From: Boletus sp. NGJ
Lineage: Eukaryota > Basidiomycota > Agaricomycetes > Boletales > Boletaceae
Assembly (NCBI GenBank): GCA_019096195.1
Contig: JAGTXK010000055.1
Span: forward strand, 1,240,001 to 1,304,000
Length of the DNA: 64,000 nt
Direction of reading: 5' to 3'
The number at the start of each line of letters is the position of its first letter. The stretch's first letter is position 1. A model generated the notes under the pieces. The model was not told the DNA's origin. It was given only the letters and a program-made list of their open reading frames with translations, and ran no database searches. Positions 25,272 to 35,532 of this stretch are shown here, piece by piece. Position numbers and translations under genes: made by a program.

Positions 25272-26279
25272 ATGGCGCCGACTCTGTTTGATATTCTCAG
25301 GGTCTCGACAGTCTTTAGCTTTCTCACTCTCGTACTCCCATTCGTTACAGCCGGTCATTGGAGCAAACGCCATCAAGATGTAGCTCTCCGTGCTCGAGGC
25401 GACGTTGGTATCCATAAGCGTGACACCTACACCTCTGCCCGATTCACCTTCTATGACGTTGGACTGTGAGTCTTTAATTTTTGCAGGAATATTGGATCCT
25501 CACACACCTCATATATGAAGCGGTGCCTGTGGCCAGACCAATGTCGCCAGCGACTGGGTGAGTATCGCTTGTGCAGTAGTATCGTCAAAACTGATCAAGG
25601 ATATCTCAGATCGTGGCACTAAACGTCGAACAGTACGGCAGTGGATACCCCGGCCCTCTGTGTTTCCAATCCATCACCATCCAATATGGCGGAAAGACTG
25701 CACAAGCTACCATCATGGATGAGGTGAGACCATATCCGTCATTCGGGAGCCATTCAAAATGCTCATTTTGCCCCATGTGACCAGTGTATGGGGTGCCCTT
25801 ACGCCGGCCTGGACTTTTCCCGAGGTCTATTCGACTACTTTGCCTCAGAAAGTGAAGGCGTGCTCTATGGTGATTGGTGGTTCAACAGCGGCAGTGGTGG
25901 AGGCCAGACCACGTCGACCTGGACACCTCCCAGTACCACTTGGGAACAACCAACTACAACCTCTACCCCAGATTATACTCCCCCTCCACCTACGACGTCG
26001 AGTACTCCAGACTACACTCCTACGTCGAGTACCCCAGCTTATACTCCCCCTCCTACGACCTCCACGACCACTTCCACCACTTCCACTTCTTCCACCCCTC
26101 CGACTTCTTCCGTTGCGTCATCGATTAACTTGAGTACTGCCCTGGCCAGCGGGTTGGCGGTCCCGACCGGAGGAATGATGCCTGCCCCCGATGCAAGCAA
26201 TCCCCAGAACCTCATGGTTATCAACAATATCATGGTCGATCTTGGCATAGTCCTCTCTACCGAAGCGAGAAACGCGTAG
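25272..26279 (+). CDS. Secreted double-psi beta-barrel (RlpA/barwin-like) protein 2
   Basis: Four exons: 25272-25465, 25521-25557, 25610-25723, 25785-26279; 279 residues. A signal peptide (FSFLTLVLPFVTA) precedes a basic KRHQ/HKR region, possibly a Kex2-cleaved propeptide (HKRDTYTSARF). The barrel has LGACGQTNVASDWIVALN, PLCFQSITIQYGGKTAQA and IMDECMGCPYAGLDFSRG, residue for residue parallel to the gene at 23822; two of its splice sites fall at the same places. The tail is a long Thr/Ser/Pro low-complexity stretch with repeated TSSTPDYTPP-like units, then a weakly hydrophobic end. Unlike its neighbour the frame is intact. The two genes are a tandem duplication in the same orientation. Function at the hyphal wall or in plant-polymer contact is inference. 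Confidence 0.85.
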
Positions 26280-26617
26280 ATGGTAATCTCTATCCGATTC
26301 GAATGAGGTTTAGAGCCATGTTCGATGATTTTCTAGTTCATCTTTTTATTCCATTCCTTCCCGGAGCGAGCCTCTGCGGAACCTGGAGCCACTCTGACCT
26401 TATGATTGTTATCACATTTACTGGCGTTTATTGCCCTATACCTCGAATGTATGTCTTACAAAACCTTTATTACATTATTGTTATCGGCTGGACGTCGTGG
26501 AGAGCAAACGTCTCAACGTTTAACGTACACAGGTACCCCAACGTAAATGATTGTACACATCCAGAGAGATGCAGTCAGAACCCATGCGAGTCAGTGCGAA
26601 AGCAGAGGACAAGAAAA
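26280..26617. other. Convergent 3' intergenic region
   Basis: It separates the stops of the plus-strand barrel protein and the minus-strand unknown protein. AT-rich (TTATTACATTATTG), no coding signal on either strand. Confidence 0.4.
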
Positions 26618-27437
26618 TTATGTGAAGCAAGTGACGAGCAATACCTGCAAGCCCTGCTGCTTGACCCACTGCAGTGAAGCCCTATTACCCTTTCTAATGT
26701 CTTTACGAAGCGCTTTCTTGCTGGGTTTCAGGATCTCACGGAGAGCTGATTGACCCTTGTGGCGTGTGGCAACATATTCTTTGATGTTGACATGGGCTTC
26801 TGCTTTGAGCATCTTGCGAGCGGAGGTGAGTGTGGATGGAAGATCTGAAGCATTGGGTACACGAAGGCCAAGTTCGATTATGAGCGCACGTAAGAGATCG
26901 AGTTGTGCATCATTTCCCTCGACCGGAGATGAAATAAAGCTGAGAAACAGCCATAATTATTTGGACAACCCATGTAGGTGGTTGGGGGACACACCGGGTT
27001 ATGAAAGCGGAGGCGTCGTCATATGACGCAGTAGGCGTGCTAGCTCCACTATGATACTGGGAACTGGCGGAAGTGACGCTTGACCGGGCTCGACGTCTTG
27101 TTTTCTTACCCCTCCCCCTCACAGGCTTTTCGGTGCGGGTTTGGTTCCCAGAGGCGGCACGGTCACTATCCGAGTCCACACTAGTGGCCAAACCGTCGAC
27201 GAAAGAATCACGATCGCACAAGGACAGTAAGTCGAGTGCCGAGGATAGGTCACCGTCCGAATCAGGGTGTCCGGTGAAGCCTGAGAGGGTAGACGGGACG
27301 GAATGAGCATCGAGAAGGGGATGATGTAGGACAATGAAATCGGTGTCGCTGAGCGAGCCAGGTGTCCATATTATTTCGTCGTCCTCGATAGAGAACTGGG
27401 AGAGGGGACTATCACTATCCTGTTCGCTATCCGACAT
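26618..27437 (-). CDS. Unrecognised protein with acidic N-terminus and basic helical C-terminus
   Basis: Two exons, 27437-26995 and 26939-26618, joined by a GTGTGT...CTCAG intron of 55 bases; 254 residues. I do not recognise the family. The N-terminal 60 residues are acidic (SDSEQDSDSPLSQF, EDDEIIWTPGS). The middle has a strongly basic patch GRGKKTRRRARSS, a plausible nuclear signal. The C-terminal half is helical and basic: LDLLRALIIELG, TSARKMLKAEAHVNIKEYVA, LREILKPSKKALRKDIRKG. Low-complexity is limited and the C-terminal part looks like a conserved folded or coiled region, so the gene is likely real. It is divergent from CRM1 across 341 bases. Confidence 0.6.
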
Positions 27438-27778
27438 GATGGTGGGATTCAGAAAGTGGAGACAAGGGGCAGCTAGGGGTGATTAATGATATTCGCGGAG
27501 TTGAAAGAAGGAGTAGGCTCAGCGATCAAGGTTGCTCGTCATCGTACTGCACGACGTCGAGACCGAGTTTTATGCACGCATATATGCACCCGGCTCTGAG
27601 CTCAGCGACGGACAGCGAGCGGTGCCGGCGAGGACGAGTCGGCGAGGATAACTAAACGTGTGATATATATTACATAATACGATTAGATGACCCTCTGCCC
27701 AACATCGTCGTCGTCGTCGTCGACCACAATCTTTCTCTCTTTCGGTGCTGACTGTCACATCTCCCGTCTTCGTCAGCT
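27438..27778. promoter_or_regulatory. Divergent promoter of the unknown gene and CRM1
   Basis: No gene in 341 bases. It includes a TA-rich stretch (GTGATATATATTACATAATA, 27660-27679) and a pure CGT triplet run at about 27706-27722 just upstream of the CRM1 start. Confidence 0.5.
27706..27722. repeat. (CGT)n trinucleotide run
   Basis: A short perfect CGT repeat in the 5' leader of CRM1, about 60 bases before its start codon. Confidence 0.8.
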
Positions 27779-30700
27779 ATGGAGGTATGTATGCGCATCC
27801 ATTCTCTCAAGATGAGTCCCTCCATGGTCACCCTCCATCCTCAGGGTCTACTGGACTTCTCCAAGGAGTTCGATGTTCCCCTCCTGGACAAGGTCGCACT
27901 GGCCTTTTACACCGGTCGTGGTCAGGAGGTCTGCCTTAATTTACCTTTCTCCTTTTCTATCGCCCAACCTCCTCCCAGCAACAAATGGCTCAGCAAATCC
28001 TCACTCAATTGGAGGAACATCCGGATGCATGGACGAGAGTCCCAGAAATAATGGAGAGGTCGTCCTTTCAACAATCAAAGGTTTTCGCAAGTCCACCTGC
28101 ACATTGCCCATCTCATCGTCTTCATGTAGTACATCGGTCTCCAGATCCTTGAGAAGCTCATCATCACACGCTGGAAAACACTGCCTGATGGTCAGCGGCA
28201 AGGTATTCGCTATTTCCGCCACGTTTCACGCGCCACTCATTTCGTGTCTAGGCATCAGGAACTTCGTCGTCGGTATAACTGTCAAGGTAGCTTCGGAGGA
28301 GGTCACTATGCGGAAGGAAAAGACATTTATCAACAAACTCAACCTCGCCCTCATCCAGGTGAGATTCTGTCTCACAGAGGATTTTGTCGTTCATGTATCT
28401 CATCGTCTCCAGATTCTGAAGCAAGAATGGCCACATAATTGGCCAACTTTTATTACCGAACTCGTCGAGTCCTCCAAAACCAATCTCTCGCTATGCGAGA
28501 ACAACATGGTCATCTTGCGTCTTCTGTCTGAGGAGGTCTTTGATTACTCCGCGGAACAAATGACCCAGACAAAGATAAAGAATCTCAAAAATCAGATGTG
28601 CGGCGAGTTTAGCGAAATCTTCAAACTCTGTTCCGAAGTCCTTGAAGAGGCTCAAAAAACCAGTTTAATCAAGGCTACTCTAGAGACGCTCTTGAGGTTT
28701 TTGAACTGGATTCCTCTCGGTTACATCTTCGAGACCACCATCATCGATCTTCTACTCAACCGCGTAGGTGTCCCTTCATCTGTTCCTCTTCCATACTAAT
28801 ATCTGCGTAGTTCCTTGAGGCTCCGGAATTTCGCAACGTGACCCTGAAGTGCTTGGCTGAAATTGCTGGCCTCAACGTGGGGCCAGAGTATGATCCCAAA
28901 TTCGTGATATTGTTCGCTATGGTCATGACATCCGTAAACCGTATGATCCCCCCTTCCACCAACATTGCCTCCGCCTACGCGTCCGCGTCCGACTCTGGTC
29001 AGGAACTCGTTCTCAACCTTGCACTATTCCTGAGTAATTTCCTATCCAACCATCTTCGAGTCGTCGAAACCGAGGCAAATCGTGACGTATTGCTCAATGC
29101 CCATCTATATATGGTAAAAGTATCGCAAGTCGATGAACGTGAAATATTCAAGATCACACTCGAATACTGGTCGAAGCTCGTGGCGGAGCTCTACGACGAA
29201 ATTCAGGCGCTGCCCATTGGAGAAAGCGGTTTACTCATGGGCTTGAGTCTTGGAAATGGAACCGGCAATATGCTTAACGGAATGTCTTTGCGGAAGAACA
29301 TCTATAGTGATGTTCTGAGCAACCTGCGTCTTGTTGTCATCGAACGGATGGTCAAACCAGAAGAGGTGTGGACCTTTTTTTCCTCTGCCCATATTCTCTA
29401 ATTGGACCTCAGGTTCTCATCGTTGAAAATGACGAAGGCGAAATTGTCCGGGAATTCATGAAAGAGTCTGACACCATCGTTCTTTACAAGCAGATGCGTG
29501 AACTTTTGGTGTATCTCACCCATCTAGACGTCGTTGATACAGAAAACATCCTCACGGAAAAGTTGGCCAAGCAAGTCGATGGCTCGGAATGGAGCTGGCA
29601 GAACTTGAACACACTCTGCTGGGCAATTGGTAGCATCTCCGGAGCTATGAGTGAGTTATGATCCACCTGCATTAGTCTTGCTCGGTGTCAACGAATCTAT
29701 TCTAGATGAGGAGACCGAGAAGCGGTTCCTCGTGACCGTGATCAAGGACTTGCTTGGATTATGCGAGATCAAACGGGGGAAGGACAACAAAGCTGTCGTT
29801 GCGTCAGACATCATGTACATTGTCGGACAATACCCACGCTTCCTCAAGGCTCACTGGAAGTTCTTGAAGACTGTAGTCAATAAGTTGTTTGAGTTCATGC
29901 ATGAAACGCACGAAGGTAAGCGCCAAATGCGAATCACATTCGTCAAGCTTTCTTTGAACAATCACCCTGTAGGTGTTCAGGACATGGCCTGTGATACTTT
30001 TATCAAGATTGCTCAGAAGTGCCGTCGACATTTCGTCATGCAACAGTCGGGAGAGCAAGAACCGTTTGTTGATGAAATTTTACGGCTGTTGCACAGAATT
30101 ACTGTTGACTTGTCACCTCAACAAGTATGTACATGTCTCTCAGCCCGGTGTTTCATGAACTGACATGAACTCTTGGAAGGTGCACACGTTCTATGAGGCA
30201 GTCGGATACATGATTTCTGCTCAGCCGAACAAACCTCAACAAGAGAAGTTGATCGCAAAACTGATGGAGTTGCCTAACAATGCTGTAAGCATTCATTCTA
30301 TCCCACCTGTCCGCTGACTGATTCGGTTCTTGAAGTGGGACTCTTTGATGGCACAAGCTGCACAGAACATTGACGTGTTGAGCAACCTTGATAATATCAA
30401 AATCCTCTCAAACGTGCTGAAAACCAATGTTTCCGCATGCACCTCCATCGGCAGCTTCTATTTGCCCCAAGTTGGTCGCATATTTCTGGATATGCTCGGC
30501 CTCTACAAGGCCGTCAGCGGCATCATTAGCGAGACAGTTGCGCGAGAAGGTCAGCGTTGACGTTGCACTTGGATGGGTCCTGCTGATACCTTTTATCAGG
30601 TGTGATTGCGACGAAGACCCCCAAGATTCGTCAACTAAGGACGGTAAAGAAGGAGATCCTGAAGTTGATGGAGACATACATCAAGAAGGCGGAAGACCTA

Positions 30701-31839
30701 GAAGCCGTTAATGCCAACTTTATGCCGCCACTCCTGGACGCTATTCTTGGGGACTATCACCGCAATGTGTCTACTGCGCGGGACGCTGAAGTTCTTAATG
30801 TGATGGCAACGATTACTGGCCGCCTTGCTGTAAGTTATTCTCTATGATCAGAAGATGGTCGTTGAGTTCTGGCGACTTCAGTCTCTCCTTACACCCCAAG
30901 TTCCTGCGATCCTTGACGCTGTATTTGAACCCACGCTCAACATGATTAACCAAGACTTCGCCGAATTTCCGGAGCACCGTGTTGGCTTCTTCAAGTTGCT
31001 AAGATCCATCAATTTTAACTGCTTCCCTGGTAGGCATGAAAGTTTTTTTTTTGCGTACACACCGTCTTTAAGACCTCCCTATAGCTCTTCTTGGAATACC
31101 ACCGAATCAATTCAAGCTGTTCATGGATAGTATTATCTGGGCTATCAAGCATACCATGCGGGATATTGCGGACACGGGTCTGAATTGTACGTTGATGCTC
31201 TTATTCGTGAGCCCCCGTGCTGAAGCTGCCTAGTGTGTCTCGAGGTGGTCAACAACTTTGCAAGCGCAGAGCCGGCTGTTAGCAACGCCTTCTTCCAGCA
31301 ATACTTTTTGAGCATCTTGCAGGACATCTTCTTTGTCCTGACAGATGCCGACCACAAAAGTGGCTTCAAACTTCAGAGCCTCCTCCTTGCACGCATGTTC
31401 CAGCTTGTCGAGACAAACCAAATCCAGTCTCCGTTATTCAATCCGGCACAGGTGGCAGATCCGAATATGTCCAATTCGTTGTTCCTCAAGGAGTATTGCG
31501 CAAACCTGCTCAAGACAGCATTCCCTCATGTCCACAAGTAAGTGTATCGTTGGCAGTGATATTTGTCTTCTAACCGGGCCGTGATGCAGTACTCAAGTCC
31601 AAGTGTTCGTTACTGGACTAGGAGAATTCCACAGCGACATCAACCGATTCAAGCTTGCATTGCGTGACTTCCTTATCCAGCTCAAAGAATTCTCTTCTGG
31701 CGACAACGCTGAGCTGTATCTCGAGGAAAAGGAAGCTGAGGCGCTGATGAAGGCTCAAGCTGAACGAGAACTCGCGATGCGTGTACCTGGCTTGTTGAAG
31801 CCATCGCAATTAGAAGACAAGGATGAGGATATTTCATAG
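27779..31839 (+). CDS. CRM1: Exportin-1 (CRM1), nuclear export receptor
   Basis: Seventeen exons: 27779-27784, 27845-27928, 27979-28080, 28130-28202, 28252-28358, 28413-28763, 28811-29365, 29413-29650, 29706-29915, 29973-30124, 30180-30284, 30336-30549, 30600-30829, 30882-31029, 31085-31186, 31234-31537, 31590-31839; 1076 residues. The first coding exon is only ATGGAG. Hallmarks: [10 protein letters not shown], the CRIME region [90 protein letters not shown] and [18 protein letters not shown]1 carries leucine-rich NES cargo out of the nucleus with RanGTP. Cys 495 (TGC at 29617-29619) is the residue alkylated by leptomycin B (Cys528 in human; Thr in S. cerevisiae), so drug sensitivity is expected. 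One donor is weak (GTTTTC, 28081). The C-terminus ends in the usual acidic tail. Confidence 0.97.
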
Positions 31840-32128
31840 AGAATGTGATCGCCCTTTTCTTTCCCATCTCTCTCGCACTCCTTTTGTTTGTTTCTCTGAC
31901 ACGAATGCATGCTTCCCTCATTTTACTCCAGACGTTGAACTATCTTCATTTTATCAACTTCCTCCAACACTTGACTCTGCTATCGATGTCTTCTCGCAGT
32001 TCCACATCTAATGTAATAGTATAAGTCGTGGAAACGGTATCGAAGTAATGTAGAATATTAGGTGAAGCTCGAGCTCAGATAGTCACGCTTGATAAGATAG
32101 CACGGACCACACTCAGTCGATCACCACC

Positions 32129-32839
32129 ATGTTTAAAAAGTATGGCTACCCGGGCTCTTTGGGCAAACAGCTGACTGCACCTGTAGGTTCTCGTCATCCA
32201 CCGATATCGCAAGCCAGACGCCGCCCAAATCGTCTGTGCAACGATCGATCCGTGCTGCAGTGCTTGCACAGTGGAAATTACAACCTGAGACTCTCGAACA
32301 GATATGGCCAAAGAAAGAGTCTTTAACTCATGTTAAATGGTCCGTGTCTCTCCCACCGACCTCTGTAATAGCTCATCGTGAACCCACCGGGACAAGACAG
32401 CAGAGAACACATTTCGATATATACCGTCAACAGTGAACCGTTGTTTTTTCAGCACTTTGATGGACCATTGTACCCTACCCTTCGATTACTCCACAAGTGT
32501 AAGTGACGCTTCGTCTGATCTAGATTGCTTAGACACATTCTCGCAGATCCGTTCCTACTGCCCAAAGTTGGGATAGATCGCGGTGCAATACGCTTCCTGC
32601 TTGCGGGGGCGCACATGATGTGTCCTGGTCTCACATCCGCTGGCGGCTATCTTCCCCCAGCGGAATCTGGAATTGCTGCCCATTCACTCGTCGCGGTTCA
32701 CGCGGAAGGAAAAGAACACGCTGTGGCAGTCGGGATGACAAAGTTGGGCACAGAAGAGATGCGCAAGGTCAACAAAGGAGTTGGTGTGGAAATCGCGACG
32801 CATTTGGGAGATGACTTGTGGGCGATTCAGACGCTCTAA
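32129..32839 (+). CDS. TMA20: Translation machinery-associated protein Tma20 (MCTS1, PUA domain)
   Basis: Four exons: 32129-32139, 32187-32339, 32401-32498, 32547-32839; 184 residues (human MCTS1 has 181). The start [20 protein letters not shown] with [19 protein letters not shown] and REHISIYTV is the MCT N-domain. [20 protein letters not shown] leads into the PUA domain: [27 protein letters not shown] and [15 protein letters not shown]. With its partner (Tma22/DENR) it recycles 40S subunits and supports reinitiation. The first coding exon is 11 bases. The second intron has a GTCCGT donor (32340) and must end at 32400; an earlier AG at 32371 leads to a stop. The gene follows CRM1 by 289 bases in the same direction. 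Confidence 0.93.
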
Positions 32840-33004
32840 AAAGTATTCGCCTGTTTGTAGGATCCGTGATACGATATGCCGTTGTTCTGACTCGGAACAT
32901 TTCCGCTTTCCCTCGCTATATAACGGCATTTCCGGGCGCGGACAATCTTGACAGCTTTTCCTGAACCTACAGTTTCGTGGACTCGGGCTGTGTACAACGT
33001 GTTC

Positions 33005-34113
33005 ATGCAGGGTTCAAAAAGCAGCTCGTTTGCGTATGACTCGTTCACTCGAGTCAGTCCACGCAAGAGGCGAAGAGGCAAGAACAGGGTGGATGCTACA
33101 ACCCCGTCCGATCTTTTGACACGTCTCAAAGAGGAGCTCAAGGCTGACGGCGGGTGGTCACTAGGCTGCAAAGGTACGTATTGATGCTATTGAGTCCGTC
33201 ATGTATTCCACAGGCCCCCCCCTCTTTTTTTTTCTGGAACGAAAGAGATATTCCACGAGGCACTCCGCGGGGCGTGCGTCGAACCTCAAAAAGTGCTGTG
33301 TCTTGGATTGGGAAGCCCGTCTTCGTCTCGGGACGCCCGTGCGCAACTCGCCTTGCTCAGTTATCTGTGCGCCTCATCGGATATGGTGGGTGGATGCAGA
33401 AGCCCGTATGTGGGCAGTTTCTGAGGGTGTCGTGTCACAGGACGCCGCCGACGTTTTCGTGTATGATCCTGTATTCACGGCCGCAGATAGGGAGTTGTTC
33501 CAGACCTTGGGAATGCGGTGTCTTGACCACGACCAGGTAAGCGAACTCGCCGGGCCCCAAATTCAAACTCATAACAGGGTCTGACAGGGAACCGTGCATG
33601 CGTTGGACTGTCCCACGATCCTGTACATGCCACACTGCGACTTGAAGCTGTATGAGAGGGTCATCCGCGCGAACTGGACGCTTCAAGGCCTGTGCAACGT
33701 CGTTTTTCTTGCGAACCGGTTCAGGGACTATGTAGACAAGTGGGTGTGCGGTTCTGTATCGGGTGCGCGGTGTCTGACCTGGGTGTACAGCAATGCGGCT
33801 TCCAGGCTGGAAACGGAAGCACCATGCTTGATGAGACTGGGTGTGTGGTTTGGGCGATATTCGGATTCGTGCTGATCCCACGAGAAAAGTGCAGTTTATA
33901 GAGTCTCGAGCGCTTCCCACGTCAGAGGCGTTTCCCGGCGCGTTCAATAATCTTTCGTTTCAGTACGTCAGCCGGACCCCGTTGTCCCTTCAGGGTGACC
34001 CATTCTGGCTCTTGCATAAATCGTACGTCTATGATACAAATCAAGCTAGCATATCAACAAGCAGCAATATTGACAAACGTGAATTAGATGTTAGACATGG
34101 CACTACTACCTAG
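33005..34113 (+). CDS. SRR1-domain protein
   Basis: Six exons: 33005-33173, 33246-33385, 33441-33536, 33588-33739, 33791-33842, 33895-34113; 275 residues. A basic N-terminus (VSPRKRRRGKNRVD) is followed by the SRR1 fold: KVLCLGLGSPSSSRDARAQL, VFVYDPVFTAADRELF, DCPTILYMPHCDLKLYERV and NVVFLANRFRDYVDN. SRR1 proteins are named for Arabidopsis red-light signalling and yeast Ber1; their biochemical role is not settled. The second intron is 72 bases with a long C/T tract and ends at 33245; the nearer CAG at 33213 breaks phase. Exons 5 and 6 and the last 40 residues are less certain. The stop codon TAG (34111-34113) interlocks with the stop of the convergent gene. Confidence 0.8.
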
Positions 34114-34997
34114 CACTCTCCGTGCTCGTTATACGAATTCAAGTGGTCTTCATCACGGAATGGGAGAGGGTCGAGCTCGAAACGATCAAACACTGAACCT
34201 GTCGTACGAATGTAGACCTCCAGCTGAGTCCGCTCCTGTCTACGTTCTCCTGAAAGCGACGTTCCAAAAAAGAGGTGCGAGGACCGGCCCAGCGACGGTG
34301 TCGAGGGAGCGTCCGACTCGTCGTCAGATGTATCCTCTATTGCTTCTGGCACAGAAAGATCGTCTAGCTCATCCATGTCGTAACGCGAGAGGGCATCATA
34401 TGGTGGTGGGGGAGAAATCAATGGGGACTCGATGATGGGACCGAGTTCATATGGGCCAACGAGCGGTGGATGAAAGGGTGGATATGGAACAGGATATGGA
34501 ATGGCGGTAGACGGGGAACAGTGCGCCTGGTGGTTCAGAAGATCGTCCGAGGACGACATGGGAGATATCAAGGGGCTCAGACATGTGTCGTCCTCTTCCT
34601 CCACAGCGCCGACCAAAACTCGAGCGTCCGAACCCGAGCACAACTCGTCCTCTTCACCTTCGCAAAGTGTTTCCAGGAGGGTGTCGAGCCATTCAGATTC
34701 AGAAACAGTCAGGTCAGTGCCACCTCGAGGAATAAGTTTGCTGGCGTCGGGGAACATGAATGAGTCCGACTCCTCCAATTCGCCGCCATCTTCTTCGCCG
34801 TCTGCTGCATCTTCAGAACATACACACACGGAGCTGGATGGACCATTCAATACGGATGGAGTGGGGGGAGATTGTGAGCGAAAAACCGAATTTTTAAGGA
34901 GAACCCAGCGGTGAAGGTTACAGTCGTCCTTGCCACCTATAGCGGCATGCAACTTGCTACGGGCCATTGTGAATAGGGTGGGATACTCTGCTGACAT
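34110..34997 (-). CDS. Unrecognised, largely disordered protein
   Basis: A single open exon of 295 codons. I do not recognise the family. Only the first 35 residues look folded (YPTLFTMARSKLHAAIGGKD, then CNLHRWVLLKNS). The rest is acidic and Ser/Pro-rich with many short blocks: DSFMFPDASKLIP, SEWLDTLLETLCEGEEDEL, PPPPYDALSRYDMDELDDL. Near the C-terminus SSHLFFGTSLSGERR and VFDRFELDPLPFRDEDHLNS may be short binding motifs. A PPPPY box could recruit a WW domain. A good acceptor (CCCCTCAG) touches the start codon, so a 5' UTR intron is likely. A TATATAAA on the minus strand near 35341 may be its promoter. Confidence 0.6.
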   Translation of the reverse strand: MSAEYPTLFTMARSKLHAAIGGKDDCNLHRWVLLKNSVFRSQSPPTPSVLNGPSSSVCVCSEDAADGEEDGGELEESDSFMFPDASKLIPRGGTDLTVSESEWLDTLLETLCEGEEDELCSGSDARVLVGAVEEEDDTCLSPLISPMSSSDDLLNHQAHCSPSTAIPYPVPYPPFHPPLVGPYELGPIIESPLISPPPPYDALSRYDMDELDDLSVPEAIEDTSDDESDAPSTPSLGRSSHLFFGTSLSGERRQERTQLEVYIRTTGSVFDRFELDPLPFRDEDHLNSYNEHGEC

Positions 34998-35532
34998 CTG
35001 AGGGGAGTTGAGGGATGGTTGTTGCGGAGGTGTACAGTGTCTATCGTGTGACGTGACGTCAGACTCGAGGGCTGGACTGGTTCGAGGAGGACATACCAGG
35101 ACTGAGAGTGGATTCGCCAGTGTATACGATAAACGATGAAAGGCTCGAAGAGAATGGTGCCGTTGTTAGATTTACGGGCGAGTTTGTTGACCATAGTCAA
35201 CGTAGGTTCGCGGGGGTGGACGCGACGAGAGGAGGGCGGAGAGAGGGACGACTGGAGGGGTGGCAGGTTTATTGGGAAGACATGGTGTTGGGAGGAGAAA
35301 AGAGGGCGAGAGGTCGGGAGGGGGCAGAGAGGTTTATATAGTAATTTTGAAATACCAGGATTTTGTTGTGACTCAAAATTGTGATCACCTCGGAACGAAG
35401 CCCCTCACACAGCCACATTAAAAACAAGGCACAACAGCCACACAATTCCACATGTCACGTGAGATTGCCGCCACCATGGCTCAGCGCTCATATACTCGCT
35501 TGGAAGCATATCATAAAACATGACTCGACTCG
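34998..35532. other. Intergenic region between the unknown gene and CDC27
   Basis: The stretch 35215-35335 is strongly purine-rich on the plus strand (GGAGGAGAAAAGAGGG), which is a pyrimidine-rich 5' leader for the minus-strand gene at 34110. A minus-strand TATATAAA lies at about 35334-35341. The part 35400-35532 is CDC27 3' flank. No other gene seen. Confidence 0.45.
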
